NCBI GenBank assembly: GCA_963751355.1
Contig: CAVVVS010000050.1
Coordinates: 1-64,000 of the forward strand
From: CAVVVS01 sp963751355
GTDB taxonomy: Bacteria; Bacteroidota; Ignavibacteria; Ignavibacteriales; Ignavibacteriaceae
Direction of reading: 5' to 3'
DNA: 64,000 nucleotides
Shown: piece by piece, positions 19,615-27,955 of the stretch
How positions within the stretch are numbered: the first letter of the stretch is position 1
Layout: each line of letters opens with the position of its first letter
Made by a program: the position numbers and the translations under genes
Notes under the pieces: generated by a model
Told to the model about the DNA's origin: nothing
What the model saw: the letters and a program-made list of their open reading frames with translations, nothing else
The model's database searches: none

Positions 19615-20868
19615 TTAAGCTGATTTTCTATCAGCTTCAAGGTAAATCGGCTCGGCGCCTTTAACAATAACATCTTTTGTGATTATACATTTATCAATAT
19701 TTTCTTTATTAGGGAGCTCATACATTACGTCAAGCATAAATTGTTCAACTATAGAACGCAGTGCTCTTGCACCAGTTTTCCTTTCAATTGCCTTCTGCAC
19801 TATAACGTCAACAGCAAAGGGATCAAATTCCAGTTCGATTCCTTCAATCATAAACAATTTTTTATATTGTTTGATTATAGCATTTTTAGGTTCGGTGAGA
19901 ATACTCTTCATCGCACTTTCCGATAACTGCTGTAAAGGTGCAATTACCGGTAAACGTCCTATTAGTTCTGGTATTAAGCCATAACGGAGCAGATCTTCGG
20001 GTTGGATATGCAACAACAAATCTTCTTCATTCTTTTTCCCTGTTATGGCGTCGGAAGTAAATCCCATTTTATTTTTATTTATACGCGCGGCAATTATCTT
20101 GTCGATTCCGTCAAAAGCTCCGCCGACTATAAATAATATATTTTTCGTATTAATATTAATTAAACTCTGTTCGGGATGTTTTCTTCCGCCTTTGGGAGGA
20201 ACACCTGCGATTGTACCTTCGAGTATTTTCAATAATGCCTGCTGAACACCTTCACCAGAAACATCACGGGTTATAGAAGTGCTTTCGCTTTTGCGCGCTA
20301 TTTTATCTATCTCATCTATATATACAATTCCCCGCTGAGCTCGCTCCAAATTATAATCAGCAGCCTGCAGAAGATGAACAAGCACCGTTTCAACATCGTC
20401 GCCTACATAACCGGCTTCGGTTAATGTGGTAGCATCAGCTATTGCAAAAGGTACATCGAGAATTCTAGCAAGCGTCTGTGCAAGCAATGTTTTTCCGACT
20501 CCAGTCGGTCCCATTAAAAGAATATTGCTCTTTTCTATTTCGACATCATCGAGTTCAAAAAAAGAAGACTTTGTATTTATTCTTTTATAATGATTGTACA
20601 CCGCCACAGCGAGAACTTTCTTCGCCCTCTCCTGTCCGATTACATACTCATCTAAGGTTTTCTTAATTGATTCGGGAGTATAACTCGAATAACTCTTCGA
20701 TTTACTATTAGTGTATGCAGCTAGATTATTTTTTAGAATATCCACACTGCTGCTAATACAAATATCGCAGATGTATACATCCGGTCCCGCGATCATACTT
20801 CCTACTTCATTACCGTCTCTACCGCAAAATGAACATTTAACTACTTTTTGATTTTGTTTTTTTCCCAT
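19615..20868 (-). CDS. clpX: ClpX, ATP-binding unfoldase subunit of the ClpXP protease
   Basis: 417 residues, normal length. Zinc-binding N-domain with Cys 12, 15, 34 and 37 (CSFC...CDIC). Walker A GPTGVGKT at about 120-127, Walker B VYIDEIDK, the pore loop GYVGDD, and an RKHP loop in GGRKHPEQSL. The C-terminal domain has ERKTGARALRSI. It forms a hexamer that unfolds tagged proteins and feeds them to ClpP, which is not encoded in this window. It starts 8 bases after the stop of the upstream TPR gene, so the two form one transcription unit. The pairing of clpX with a large TPR protein is a local arrangement I do not recognise as standard. Confidence 0.97.
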   Translation of the reverse strand: MGKKQNQKVVKCSFCGRDGNEVGSMIAGPDVYICDICISSSVDILKNNLAAYTNSKSKSYSSYTPESIKKTLDEYVIGQERAKKVLAVAVYNHYKRINTKSSFFELDDVEIEKSNILLMGPTGVGKTLLAQTLARILDVPFAIADATTLTEAGYVGDDVETVLVHLLQAADYNLERAQRGIVYIDEIDKIARKSESTSITRDVSGEGVQQALLKILEGTIAGVPPKGGRKHPEQSLININTKNILFIVGGAFDGIDKIIAARINKNKMGFTSDAITGKKNEEDLLLHIQPEDLLRYGLIPELIGRLPVIAPLQQLSESAMKSILTEPKNAIIKQYKKLFMIEGIELEFDPFAVDVIVQKAIERKTGARALRSIVEQFMLDVMYELPNKENIDKCIITKDVIVKGAEPIYLEADRKSA

Positions 20869-20876
20869 ACCCTTCT

Positions 20877-22715
20877 CTAACTTAAATTTCCCTTTAATTT
20901 ATTTATTTGATCTCTTGCCTCATCAAGATATAATGAGTTGGGGAATTTTGCAAGTAATTTTTCATAGGTTTCAACTGCTTTTTTCGTATCATTTAACCCA
21001 AATTGATAAATTTTCGCTATTAAATATAATGCTTTATCGGCATAAATGTTCTTTTCACCTTCATCTGTAATTTTATTTAAATGAACAATGGCACTATCCG
21101 TATTATTTAATGCAAGTTCCATCTCTGCTTCGCGTAATTCTGCAAGATTCTGCAGCATAAACGGCTGATTATCCTTGATTACAATTTTATATTTATCAGC
21201 AGCTTTTGCAAAATTTTTCTGAGCCGCAAATAATTCCGCAGAAGCAAAAGTTACCAGGTTAGACGAATCATTTTTTGCAGTGTTCAAAAGTAACGACAGT
21301 TCAAGAGCATCGTTTGCCGTATTGTCTTTCAGATTATTCAAAATATTATTCAGTAAAGTCTGCGCTTGAGCAAAGTCACCCTTATAAAAATTTATCCGGG
21401 CTAATTGGTAATTAGCTTCGTTTTTCACTTCAGCAGAACTCCTCGGGTTGCCGGTTATTTTTGCATATTCAATTGCTGCTTTATCCAGATTTCCCTTCAT
21501 TAATTCAATCTTTCCCAATTCTTCGTATGCTTCCGGGGCAAATTTTGACAGAGGTGATTCATCAATAATTTGATGAAAATATTTTTGAGCTTTTTCCGGA
21601 TCATTTTCCTGGTAAAATTTTATCCTGCCGATATGCAGGAAAGCCTCGTAAGCAACCTCGGAATGCGGATAAAGTTTGGTAACTTCGGTATATGCCGAAA
21701 CTACTTTATTAATAGCATCAATATCATTTATTTCAGTTGGGTAAAACGGTTTCCATGAATGTACTTTTATTGCGCTTTCTTCTTGAAGAAGTGCTTCCAA
21801 TGTTTTGGCATATCCTAATTTTGCACCCGAATTAAACGGTGAATTAGGATACTTATTTAATAATTCATTGAAGGTTTTAGCTGCGGTCTTATAATTTTTT
21901 TCCCCGTACATGAATCTTGCAAACTTGAATAATTCGGCGCCCTGATTTTTTTGTATATCATCTATATCCAGGTAAACATTGTACGCTTTATCATATTCTC
22001 TCGCTTCAACATAAAGCCTGGCAAGAAGAAATTTGAAGGTTACATCACCGGAATGTTTTTCAACCACTTCTAATGTCTGGGACAAAGCTCCCGGTTTATT
22101 TATGTAATCGAGTATCCTTCCCTGAACATAATCAAGCTGACCGGAATTTTTAGATAAAATGAAACAATACTGCTCCGCCGCACTTTTAAATTGCATAGTA
22201 AGAGAATACAGATTAGCCAGATCGTAAGCAAAATAGATAGGATTTTTCGAAATCTCCTCGCCTTTTTTCAAATATTCAAGAGCTTTATCAAAGGCACGTC
22301 TCTCAATTGCATAGTTGGCGATTACCCTGTAATTCATATCGGTCTGAGGCAATTTGGCAAGCGCATCGTCCCATGTGCCGAAAGCTTTTTTCTCATCTCC
22401 TTTTAGGTAGTAACTTTTGCCTAGCATACCGTAAAGGTTAATATCCATACCGGAATTCTTAATTCTGTCCTGGATTAATTTTATTGAGGCATCATAATCT
22501 TTTAATTGAAGGTATATATTATTTAACGTCTGGAAAAATTGATAATTAGCGGGCTGCTGCTTATACAATTCCTCAAAGATTGGTTTTGCTTTTTCATATT
22601 GCCCCGCCTGGACATAATTTTGCCCTAATAATGCTTGATTATTTATTGTGTCCGTCGTTTGGCAGAATGACAGGGATGTAACTAAAATTGTAAGTAATAA
22701 AATTTTTTTTAACAT
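20877..22715 (-). CDS. Secreted tetratricopeptide-repeat protein
   Basis: 612 residues with a signal peptide (about 1-18, ending LSFC or SFCQ). Since Cys 18 could serve as a lipobox cysteine (TSLSFC), it may be a lipoprotein. The rest is about twelve TPR or TPR-like helix pairs, for example AGQYEKAKPIFEELYKQQP, ARDYDKA-type repeats and a final KAVETYEKLLAKFPNSLYLDEA. This is typical of periplasmic scaffold proteins such as the YfgC/BamD/Tol-Pal-associated families, but no specific member can be named. It lies upstream of clpX with an 8-base gap and is likely co-transcribed. A possible promoter lies directly before its ATG. Confidence 0.85.
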   Translation of the reverse strand: MLKKILLLTILVTSLSFCQTTDTINNQALLGQNYVQAGQYEKAKPIFEELYKQQPANYQFFQTLNNIYLQLKDYDASIKLIQDRIKNSGMDINLYGMLGKSYYLKGDEKKAFGTWDDALAKLPQTDMNYRVIANYAIERRAFDKALEYLKKGEEISKNPIYFAYDLANLYSLTMQFKSAAEQYCFILSKNSGQLDYVQGRILDYINKPGALSQTLEVVEKHSGDVTFKFLLARLYVEAREYDKAYNVYLDIDDIQKNQGAELFKFARFMYGEKNYKTAAKTFNELLNKYPNSPFNSGAKLGYAKTLEALLQEESAIKVHSWKPFYPTEINDIDAINKVVSAYTEVTKLYPHSEVAYEAFLHIGRIKFYQENDPEKAQKYFHQIIDESPLSKFAPEAYEELGKIELMKGNLDKAAIEYAKITGNPRSSAEVKNEANYQLARINFYKGDFAQAQTLLNNILNNLKDNTANDALELSLLLNTAKNDSSNLVTFASAELFAAQKNFAKAADKYKIVIKDNQPFMLQNLAELREAEMELALNNTDSAIVHLNKITDEGEKNIYADKALYLIAKIYQFGLNDTKKAVETYEKLLAKFPNSLYLDEARDQINKLKGNLS

Positions 22716-22719
22716 ATTT

Positions 22720-22749
22720 CAAAAATAGTAAATAATGAAGTGCGTTCAA
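22720..22749 (-). promoter_or_regulatory. Candidate Bacteroidota-type promoter for the TPR-clpX unit
   Basis: On the minus strand TTG (22747-22749) is followed after 19 bases by TATTTTTG (22720-22727), which fits TTTG-N19-21-TAnnTTTG. The ATG begins only 4 bases after the -7 box, so transcription would start at or next to the start codon, giving a leaderless mRNA. The match may be chance in A/T-rich DNA. Confidence 0.35.
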
Positions 22750-22869
22750 GGGATAAATTTGTAATAAAATTCAGCAATTGCTTAAATATAATATTCTTAT
22801 GACCGCAAATAAATTGAAAGGTGAAAAAGAAGGGGAAATAAATAATTACTATTGTTTTTTTAGTTTGAC

Positions 22870-22901
22870 AAAGAAGCCATGAATTTGTTCATGGCTTCTT
22901 T
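22870..22901 (-). terminator. Terminator of the sigma factor/TonB-like operon
   Basis: Perfect 14-bp stem (AAAGAAGCCATGAA / TTCATGGCTTCTTT) with a 4-base loop, 14 bases beyond the stop of the TonB-like gene. Confidence 0.8.
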
Positions 22902-22915
22902 AAGTTGCGGAAATG

Positions 22916-23677
22916 TTACTTTAACTTAAATATTATTGGTATAGAGACTTGCGTTTTAACAGTTTTGCCTCTTTGTCTTCCGGGAGTGAATTTTGTTTCT
23001 TCAACAGCTTTTAATGCTGCTTGATCACAGCCTCCCCCGATTCCCTTCAGCACCTTTGCCCTATCCACGGTTCCTTTTTCATTAATAAATGCATGAATAT
23101 AAACCCGACCTTCAATTCCTTCATCTTTAGCAGAACCCGGGTAAACAATTTTCTTTTGAATTGCCTTCAATCCGCCAATTGGCGAGGGCATTTGCTCTAC
23201 TGCTACAAAATATACAGATTTATTGGTTTTAAATGCAGTATGATTTTTTTCGAATATCAGATCTGTATGTTCGCCTCGAATATTTAATGCGAATTTACCT
23301 TTAAAGTTTACCGGAGAATTCTCCCTTAAAGCAGGCTCAATTTTCCAACTTTCAATCATTTTTATAATTTTATTATCTGTAGTTTTATTTATGGCATCAA
23401 TTATAATTATTTTACTTAACATACCGTTTTTATCAATAAATATTCTCGAATCGAATTCCTTATTTCGCATATTTTTATCTTTATTATAAACAGATAAAAT
23501 ATCAAGAAGCTTTTTCGTCCAGGCTGAGTCTAGAGATTCTTTTCTAATAACTGGAGGTTTATCAACTTGTTTTACTGTTAAATAATCGCTATTTGAAACA
23601 TTAACAACTTTAACTCCTTTTTTTTCACAGCCGGAAAATGCAACTAGCAGTATTAAAAAGAATAATATTTTTTTCAT
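22916..23677 (-). CDS. Lipoprotein with C-terminal TonB-like domain
   Basis: 253 residues. Instead of the inner-membrane helix of classical TonB it has a lipoprotein signal with lipobox AFSGC (Cys 17). Two TonB-like segments are visible. The C-terminal one (about 165-253) has GIEGRVYIHAFINEKGTV, then VLKGIGGGCDQAALKAVEETKFTPG and a closing VSIPIIFKLK, the Bacteroidota TonB C-terminal pattern. The middle part (about 75-130) has a weaker version (DSRIFIDKNGMLSKIIII, IESWKIEPA). It is the last gene of an operon with an ECF sigma factor and an anti-sigma factor. Without a membrane-spanning energy-coupling helix it is unlikely to power a transporter; it may instead sense or bind an envelope partner. 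Confidence 0.85.
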   Translation of the reverse strand: MKKILFFLILLVAFSGCEKKGVKVVNVSNSDYLTVKQVDKPPVIRKESLDSAWTKKLLDILSVYNKDKNMRNKEFDSRIFIDKNGMLSKIIIIDAINKTTDNKIIKMIESWKIEPALRENSPVNFKGKFALNIRGEHTDLIFEKNHTAFKTNKSVYFVAVEQMPSPIGGLKAIQKKIVYPGSAKDEGIEGRVYIHAFINEKGTVDRAKVLKGIGGGCDQAALKAVEETKFTPGRQRGKTVKTQVSIPIIFKLK

Positions 23678-23685
23678 TTATAACC

Positions 23686-24153
23686 TCACATTTTTTTAGG
23701 TTTTACTATTATTGTATTTTCAACTTTTCCAGTCACCTCGGCCGAAGAAAGGCTGTTGTACAACAACTCGAGAGTTTGGCTTTGCTCCAAAACTTTTCTA
23801 TTAACCGAAGAGATTTCATTCTTGTAATTATTAATTTCTGAAAATAGAATGATACTAACGGCAACAAGAATAACTGCTAGAGCATAGGAAAATGCCGGAA
23901 TAAATTTACCCATGAAAAATCCGTTCAATCTTTTCGATTCTTTGCCTTTAATGGAATATAGTATTCTTTCATCCAATTCCGACGGATATTCCCGCTTTTC
24001 AAGATTATCAGAAATAATTATTAATGATTTAAAATAAGCTCTGCAATCGGAGCATTCACTTAAATGATTAAATAGATTAGCTTCATTTTCTTTCCCAAGT
24101 TCTTTATCAAGATAAGCTTGTAGCATTTCTTTATTTTTTGAACAATCCATCAT
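23686..24153 (-). CDS. Anti-sigma factor with putative zinc finger
   Basis: 155 residues. The N-terminal anti-sigma zinc-binding motif has His 30, Cys 34 and Cys 37 (HLSECSDC, the HxxxCxxC pattern). It is followed by a membrane helix at about 88-108 and a short periplasmic coiled part with a lysine-rich tail. The ATG ATG start follows directly on the TGA of the sigma gene (TGAATGATG), so translation is probably coupled. A GTGAGG sequence inside the sigma gene can serve as ribosome binding site. It would hold the sigma factor at the membrane until an envelope signal arrives. Confidence 0.9.
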   Translation of the reverse strand: MMDCSKNKEMLQAYLDKELGKENEANLFNHLSECSDCRAYFKSLIIISDNLEKREYPSELDERILYSIKGKESKRLNGFFMGKFIPAFSYALAVILVAVSIILFSEINNYKNEISSVNRKVLEQSQTLELLYNSLSSAEVTGKVENTIIVKPKKM

Positions 24154-24669
24154 TCACCTCACGTGTTTAGATATCTTATCAATTAATTTTTGCCTGGCTC
24201 TGAATAGTCTTCCTTTTACCTGGCTTTCTTCAATATTTAGTACACCGGATATTTCCTTATAGCTTAATTCCGAATACTCTCTTAATAAAAAGACTTCTTT
24301 TAATTCTTCATTCATCTCCTCTAATTCACTTGAGAGTAATTCTTTTAATTCAAGGTCTTCCATATCTTTGATAAAATTTTCATCCGAACTTATTTCAAAC
24401 TCCTCGCTCAGGTAGTCTTCCTTTTTTATTTTTTTCTTTCTTAAGTGCATATAAATTTCATTCCGTGCTGTAACAAAAAGCCATGCCGCAATACTTTGAT
24501 TTCGCTTAATCTTTCTAATGTTTTCATAGAACTTAAGAAATACATTATGTGTAATATCCTCAGCTATGAATTTTTCATTCAGCATTTTATATACATAATT
24601 GTATAATTGTTTTTTATGCCGGTTATAGACCAGTGTAAAATCAATTATATTTGAAAAACTATTTGCCAA
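24154..24669 (-). CDS. ECF-family RNA polymerase sigma factor
   Basis: 171 residues. Region 2 is seen in YNYVYKMLNEKFIAEDITHNVFLKFYENI and AAWLFVTARNEIY; region 4 is seen in EVFLLREYSELSYKEISGVLNIEESQVKGRLFRARQKL. The length is normal for extracytoplasmic-function sigma factors. It is the second gene of a four-gene operon (TPR protein, sigma, anti-sigma, TonB-like lipoprotein) with 8-base gaps or directly abutting genes. It probably directs transcription of envelope genes, perhaps including its own operon. Confidence 0.95.
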   Translation of the reverse strand: MANSFSNIIDFTLVYNRHKKQLYNYVYKMLNEKFIAEDITHNVFLKFYENIRKIKRNQSIAAWLFVTARNEIYMHLRKKKIKKEDYLSEEFEISSDENFIKDMEDLELKELLSSELEEMNEELKEVFLLREYSELSYKEISGVLNIEESQVKGRLFRARQKLIDKISKHVR

Positions 24670-24677
24670 TAAAAGAC

Positions 24678-25976
24678 CTATTTCGATGTTTCGGCTTTTC
24701 TAAAGTGATCTTCCTCTATTAAAGCGTTTATTCTATCGGTGGCATAACCAATCAATTTTTTATCTGCATTTTTCATTGTTGATAAAAACATTTGATAATA
24801 TTTAATTGCAACTGTTTTATCTGCGTAATAATGGTCATAAACAACTGCAAGGTAGAAAATCACTTCTTTTTTATCCGGATTTTCTCTCAAAGCATCCTGA
24901 TAATATTTAAGCGCTTTAGGATAATTTTTTTGTGCATAATATGTAGCGGCAATCTGTATGAAAGCTTCCGCAAGGAAATCATTCTGCTGAAGTTTTGCCG
25001 CTTTAGAAAGATTTTCAATTGCTTCACTATATCGTTTTAATCCTTTATAAGAAGTGCCCATGTAAAAATACGCATTCGGATCTTTATCATTCAGTTTAAC
25101 AGCATGATTCAGAAAAACAATTGAAGTATCATATTCACCTATCCAGTAATAACTAATTCCTATGTTTCTAAAATTTATTTCCGAAGAATCACCGCAGCTT
25201 ATAGATTTTTGATATCCGGATATAGCTTCCCGGTAATTTTTCATTTTAAAATAAATATCGCCCTTCTTTGTCCACATAGCCGGAGATAAAGGATAATATT
25301 TCAAACCGTCATCTATAATTCGCATTGCAGAAATAAATTTTTTTCCTAAAATATAAAGCTGACTCAATTCAATTACCGTATTTTGATTTAGCGGATTCAG
25401 TCTGTGTGCTATTTGAAAATTGATAATAGCATTCTCCCAATCCTTTAAGGCGGTTTCGCATTTAGCTTGTTGTGTATAATAGAAGCTGTTTGAAGAATCG
25501 AGTTTAACAAGTTTTTTATAAATGTCTTCCGCTTTTCCCCAATAATGCTCGTGCATAAAAACTTTCCCCAAAGCAATAAGAATTTGAACGTTAGTAGAAT
25601 CTAATAAAAAGGCTTTTGATAAAATGGAATCCGCATCGCTCACGCGCCCTGCGGAATAATAATCATTCCCCAACAATGTCATTATATTTGCATCTTCAGG
25701 ATTTAAATTTAATGCTTTTTCCAGTGCAGATGAAGCCTTCTGAAAATTGGAGAGTGCTTGATAGTTTAAACTCAAATAATAATAAATATCTGCACTATCC
25801 GGTTCATTTATCAGCAATTTTTGAAGCATTTCAATCGACTGTGAATATTTGCCTTCCATCATTAATAATTTAGCTTTATTAAAATTATCCGGCTGGCTAT
25901 TCTGTGCGTGGACAAAGGGATCACAGAATAATAAAAAGATAACCGGCATTAATAGAGCTGCTCGTTTAATAGTCAT
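24678..25976 (-). CDS. Secreted tetratricopeptide-repeat protein, first gene of the sigma factor operon
   Basis: 432 residues. The signal peptide (about 1-24) ends VHAQ. Ten or so TPR units follow, with clear consensus pieces such as EGKYSQSIEMLQKLLINEPDSADIYYYLS, NFQKASSALEKALNLNPED, NYREAISGYQKSI and NYPKALKYYQDALRENPD. TPR superhelices bind protein partners; a periplasmic sensor or scaffold role beside the sigma/anti-sigma pair is inference. The sigma gene starts 8 bases after its stop. Confidence 0.88.
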   Translation of the reverse strand: MTIKRAALLMPVIFLLFCDPFVHAQNSQPDNFNKAKLLMMEGKYSQSIEMLQKLLINEPDSADIYYYLSLNYQALSNFQKASSALEKALNLNPEDANIMTLLGNDYYSAGRVSDADSILSKAFLLDSTNVQILIALGKVFMHEHYWGKAEDIYKKLVKLDSSNSFYYTQQAKCETALKDWENAIINFQIAHRLNPLNQNTVIELSQLYILGKKFISAMRIIDDGLKYYPLSPAMWTKKGDIYFKMKNYREAISGYQKSISCGDSSEINFRNIGISYYWIGEYDTSIVFLNHAVKLNDKDPNAYFYMGTSYKGLKRYSEAIENLSKAAKLQQNDFLAEAFIQIAATYYAQKNYPKALKYYQDALRENPDKKEVIFYLAVVYDHYYADKTVAIKYYQMFLSTMKNADKKLIGYATDRINALIEEDHFRKAETSK

Positions 25977-26116
25977 TTTATACTTACAATTATTAATATT
26001 TTCGTCTCTATATTTAAAGATGCTTTAAATATGAAAAAGTTTGTATGAATTAAAAAATAATTTTCTGAAGAATAAAATTATTGCGGGATGTTAATGTTTG
26101 TGGAAATATATAATTA

Positions 26117-26145
26117 CGCAGCACAGAATATAATTCTGTGCTGCG
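26117..26145 (-). terminator. Terminator of the haem-motif barrel gene
   Basis: Perfect 12-bp stem CGCAGCACAGAA / TTCTGTGCTGCG with a 5-base loop, 10 bases beyond the stop codon at 26156. Confidence 0.8.
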
Positions 26146-26155
26146 CAGATGAATC

Positions 26156-27283
26156 TTAATAGAAGAAATGAAACTGCAGAACAAATGAATCGTTTTTAAC
26201 CGATGGATTTTCGAACTGGAACCTGTACTGCGGACGGACTTCAACAAAACTGTAAGGGAAAAATTCAACGCCAACAAGAAGTCTTGATACCGCATCATTA
26301 TTTATGCTTGTATTCGGATCAAAGCGATCATAACGAACTATTCCTTCCACTCCTTTTATAAAACGATATGAAGCTTTAAGCATCGTAGCACTCGAGCTTG
26401 TACCAACCGACTCATAATCTTTTGCAATATCGTATTCGCTTAAAAATGTAAAATCATCAATCCCGAATCCTACAAATCCGCCGTACATATTTACCTTGGT
26501 AAAACTAGGATACGGCGGATAATCCAATGATCCTTTGAAGGACATAAAAGATGCGCCGAGTAAAGTTGAAACTTTATTGGCAATTACCGGCGATGTTTGA
26601 AAACTAACCGTATAAACCGGACTCGTGTTGAAGTTTATTGAATTGGTAGAACTGCCCACACTTGCGGTTAATAACGTGTAATCGGAAAAACTGACACCTA
26701 ATTCCGCGCCCGTGATATCAAACCTTGGATCAAAAATTAATCCCTGGTTTTTTCCGGTTGCAAACAGATAGCCCAAATCTCCGCCTCTTGTATACGCGGT
26801 ATGGTCGTCCAGCCTCAACCCGTAATTGGGAAGAAAGGTACCTGCTTTTATATAACTGTCATTGGGCAGAATGTAAGCAATACCGTAAGCTTGCCATGTT
26901 TGATTTACAAAATCGTAACTTGCAAGAAGGTTAATCTTTGAAGTTAATTTCACATTAGTGTAAACCGAACCTTCCATTTTTTGAAAAGTAGTCTTCTTCA
27001 AATACTGGGAATAAACATATTGAGTCCTATAGTCCAAACCGAATTCAATATTATCGGCAAGTTTATTGCTCATCAAAAATTTCGAATCTCTCGGAGAATA
27101 TAGCGGAAGGACTTCTTTGCCGTATTTCCATCCCCCTTTATTTCTCATCAAACCCCCGGTTGGGTTTATATGACAATCGATGCAGAGGCTTCCCTGTCTT
27201 AAAGCAAATCGAGGTAAGGAAAATCCTTCATTTGTAAAGAGAATTAAAAATAAAACAGCTACAATATATTTTAACTTTTTCAT
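26156..27283 (-). CDS. Outer-membrane beta-barrel protein with one N-terminal c-type haem motif
   Basis: 375 residues. The signal peptide ends near FS at about residue 22. It is followed closely by CIDCH (Cys 34, Cys 37, His 38) in a CHINPTGG context, a single c-type haem-binding motif. The remaining 320 residues are amphipathic strands with alternating aromatic residues and tight turns (FGLDYRTQYVYSQYL, LGVSFSDYTLLTASVGS, VEGIVRYDRFDPN), ending in FVLQFHFFY with a terminal aromatic, as in outer-membrane barrels. It resembles proteins in environmental Bacteroidota and Deltaproteobacteria that start with a CxxCHxNPTGG motif before a porin-like barrel. It may move electrons at or across the outer membrane. 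It stands alone, preceded by a GGGAGG ribosome binding site. Confidence 0.8.
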   Translation of the reverse strand: MKKLKYIVAVLFLILFTNEGFSLPRFALRQGSLCIDCHINPTGGLMRNKGGWKYGKEVLPLYSPRDSKFLMSNKLADNIEFGLDYRTQYVYSQYLKKTTFQKMEGSVYTNVKLTSKINLLASYDFVNQTWQAYGIAYILPNDSYIKAGTFLPNYGLRLDDHTAYTRGGDLGYLFATGKNQGLIFDPRFDITGAELGVSFSDYTLLTASVGSSTNSINFNTSPVYTVSFQTSPVIANKVSTLLGASFMSFKGSLDYPPYPSFTKVNMYGGFVGFGIDDFTFLSEYDIAKDYESVGTSSSATMLKASYRFIKGVEGIVRYDRFDPNTSINNDAVSRLLVGVEFFPYSFVEVRPQYRFQFENPSVKNDSFVLQFHFFY

Positions 27284-27444
27284 ATGCCTCCCAATCTTTT
27301 TGATTTTGGAAAATTAACCTATCGATATTACGATTTAAAAGCATTGATTAAGAACATAAGGTGATTGATAATTTGAGGTTATCAAAACGGGAGTAAATTC
27401 CGATTTAAAAAACCAATTTTATGCAATAAAAATATTTTTATCAT

Positions 27445-27563
27445 TGGCACTTCCAGAATTAAATTCTTTAAGGAAAGCCAGTGTAAAAACTACGAAGGCA
27501 ATCCTAAGACGTGTTAATGAAATAAATTAGTTAATGAAATAAATTAAATTGTGGAAAGTGCCA
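27445..27563. repeat. 119-bp unit with imperfect inverted ends
   Basis: The left end TGGCACTTCCAGAATTAAA pairs with the right end TAAATTGTGGAAAGTGCCA with one gap and one mismatch. Inside, GTTAATGAAATAAATTA is exactly duplicated in tandem (27513-27529 and 27530-27546). It may be a small non-autonomous mobile element or the remnant of a transposase-carrying one. Confidence 0.5.
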
Positions 27564-27647
27564 GGTTCATTCGAATCGGGCATGATATTTCCTTTTTATT
27601 GTTGGAAAATAAAATAACCATCGTAATTATTATTTTGAATTTATGGA

Positions 27648-27864
27648 ACTATATAATTGAAGTAGAATTACTTACATGACTGAAAGCAAACGGTAAACCA
27701 GCCGGGAATGCAATAGTTTTTTCTATTTTTAAAATTATTCTTTTATAATGTATTATTTACCACTCGCGAGGTAAAGGGATGAAACTTAACATCTTCTAAA
27801 TTTGTTATATTTTATATAATAAAGCAGCTGTCTTTCGTAAGTAATTCTACTTCAATTATATAGT
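27648..27864. mobile_element. 217-bp MITE-like element with 28-bp perfect terminal inverted repeats
   Basis: Bases 27648-27675 (starting ACTATATAATTGAAG) are exactly the reverse complement of 27837-27864 (ending CTTCAATTATATAGT). The 161-bp interior has no open frame and includes a small palindrome TTTACC..CTCGCGAG..GGTAAA. No obvious target duplication is seen at the edges. The size and ends suit a miniature inverted-repeat transposable element. Confidence 0.6.
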
Positions 27865-27955
27865 AATCATTAGTGGTATTATCTAATATGGTCTATTTTT
27901 ACATTGCTTAAGAATTGATACTTAATTAAATTAAATTTTATATTAATTTGATATC

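Larger units (their letters stand above)
27284..27955. other. 672-bp non-coding gap with two inverted-repeat elements
   Basis: No plausible gene. It holds an imperfect inverted repeat unit at 27445-27563, a 17-bp tandem duplication at 27513-27546, and an element bounded by 28-bp perfect inverted repeats at 27648-27864. The remaining sequence is A/T-rich and should contain the dxr promoter. Confidence 0.8.

Noticed and set aside
27284..27955. CRISPR array or tRNA in the repeat-rich gap
   Set aside because: The repeats are inverted or a single tandem pair, not regularly spaced; no cloverleaf could be drawn.
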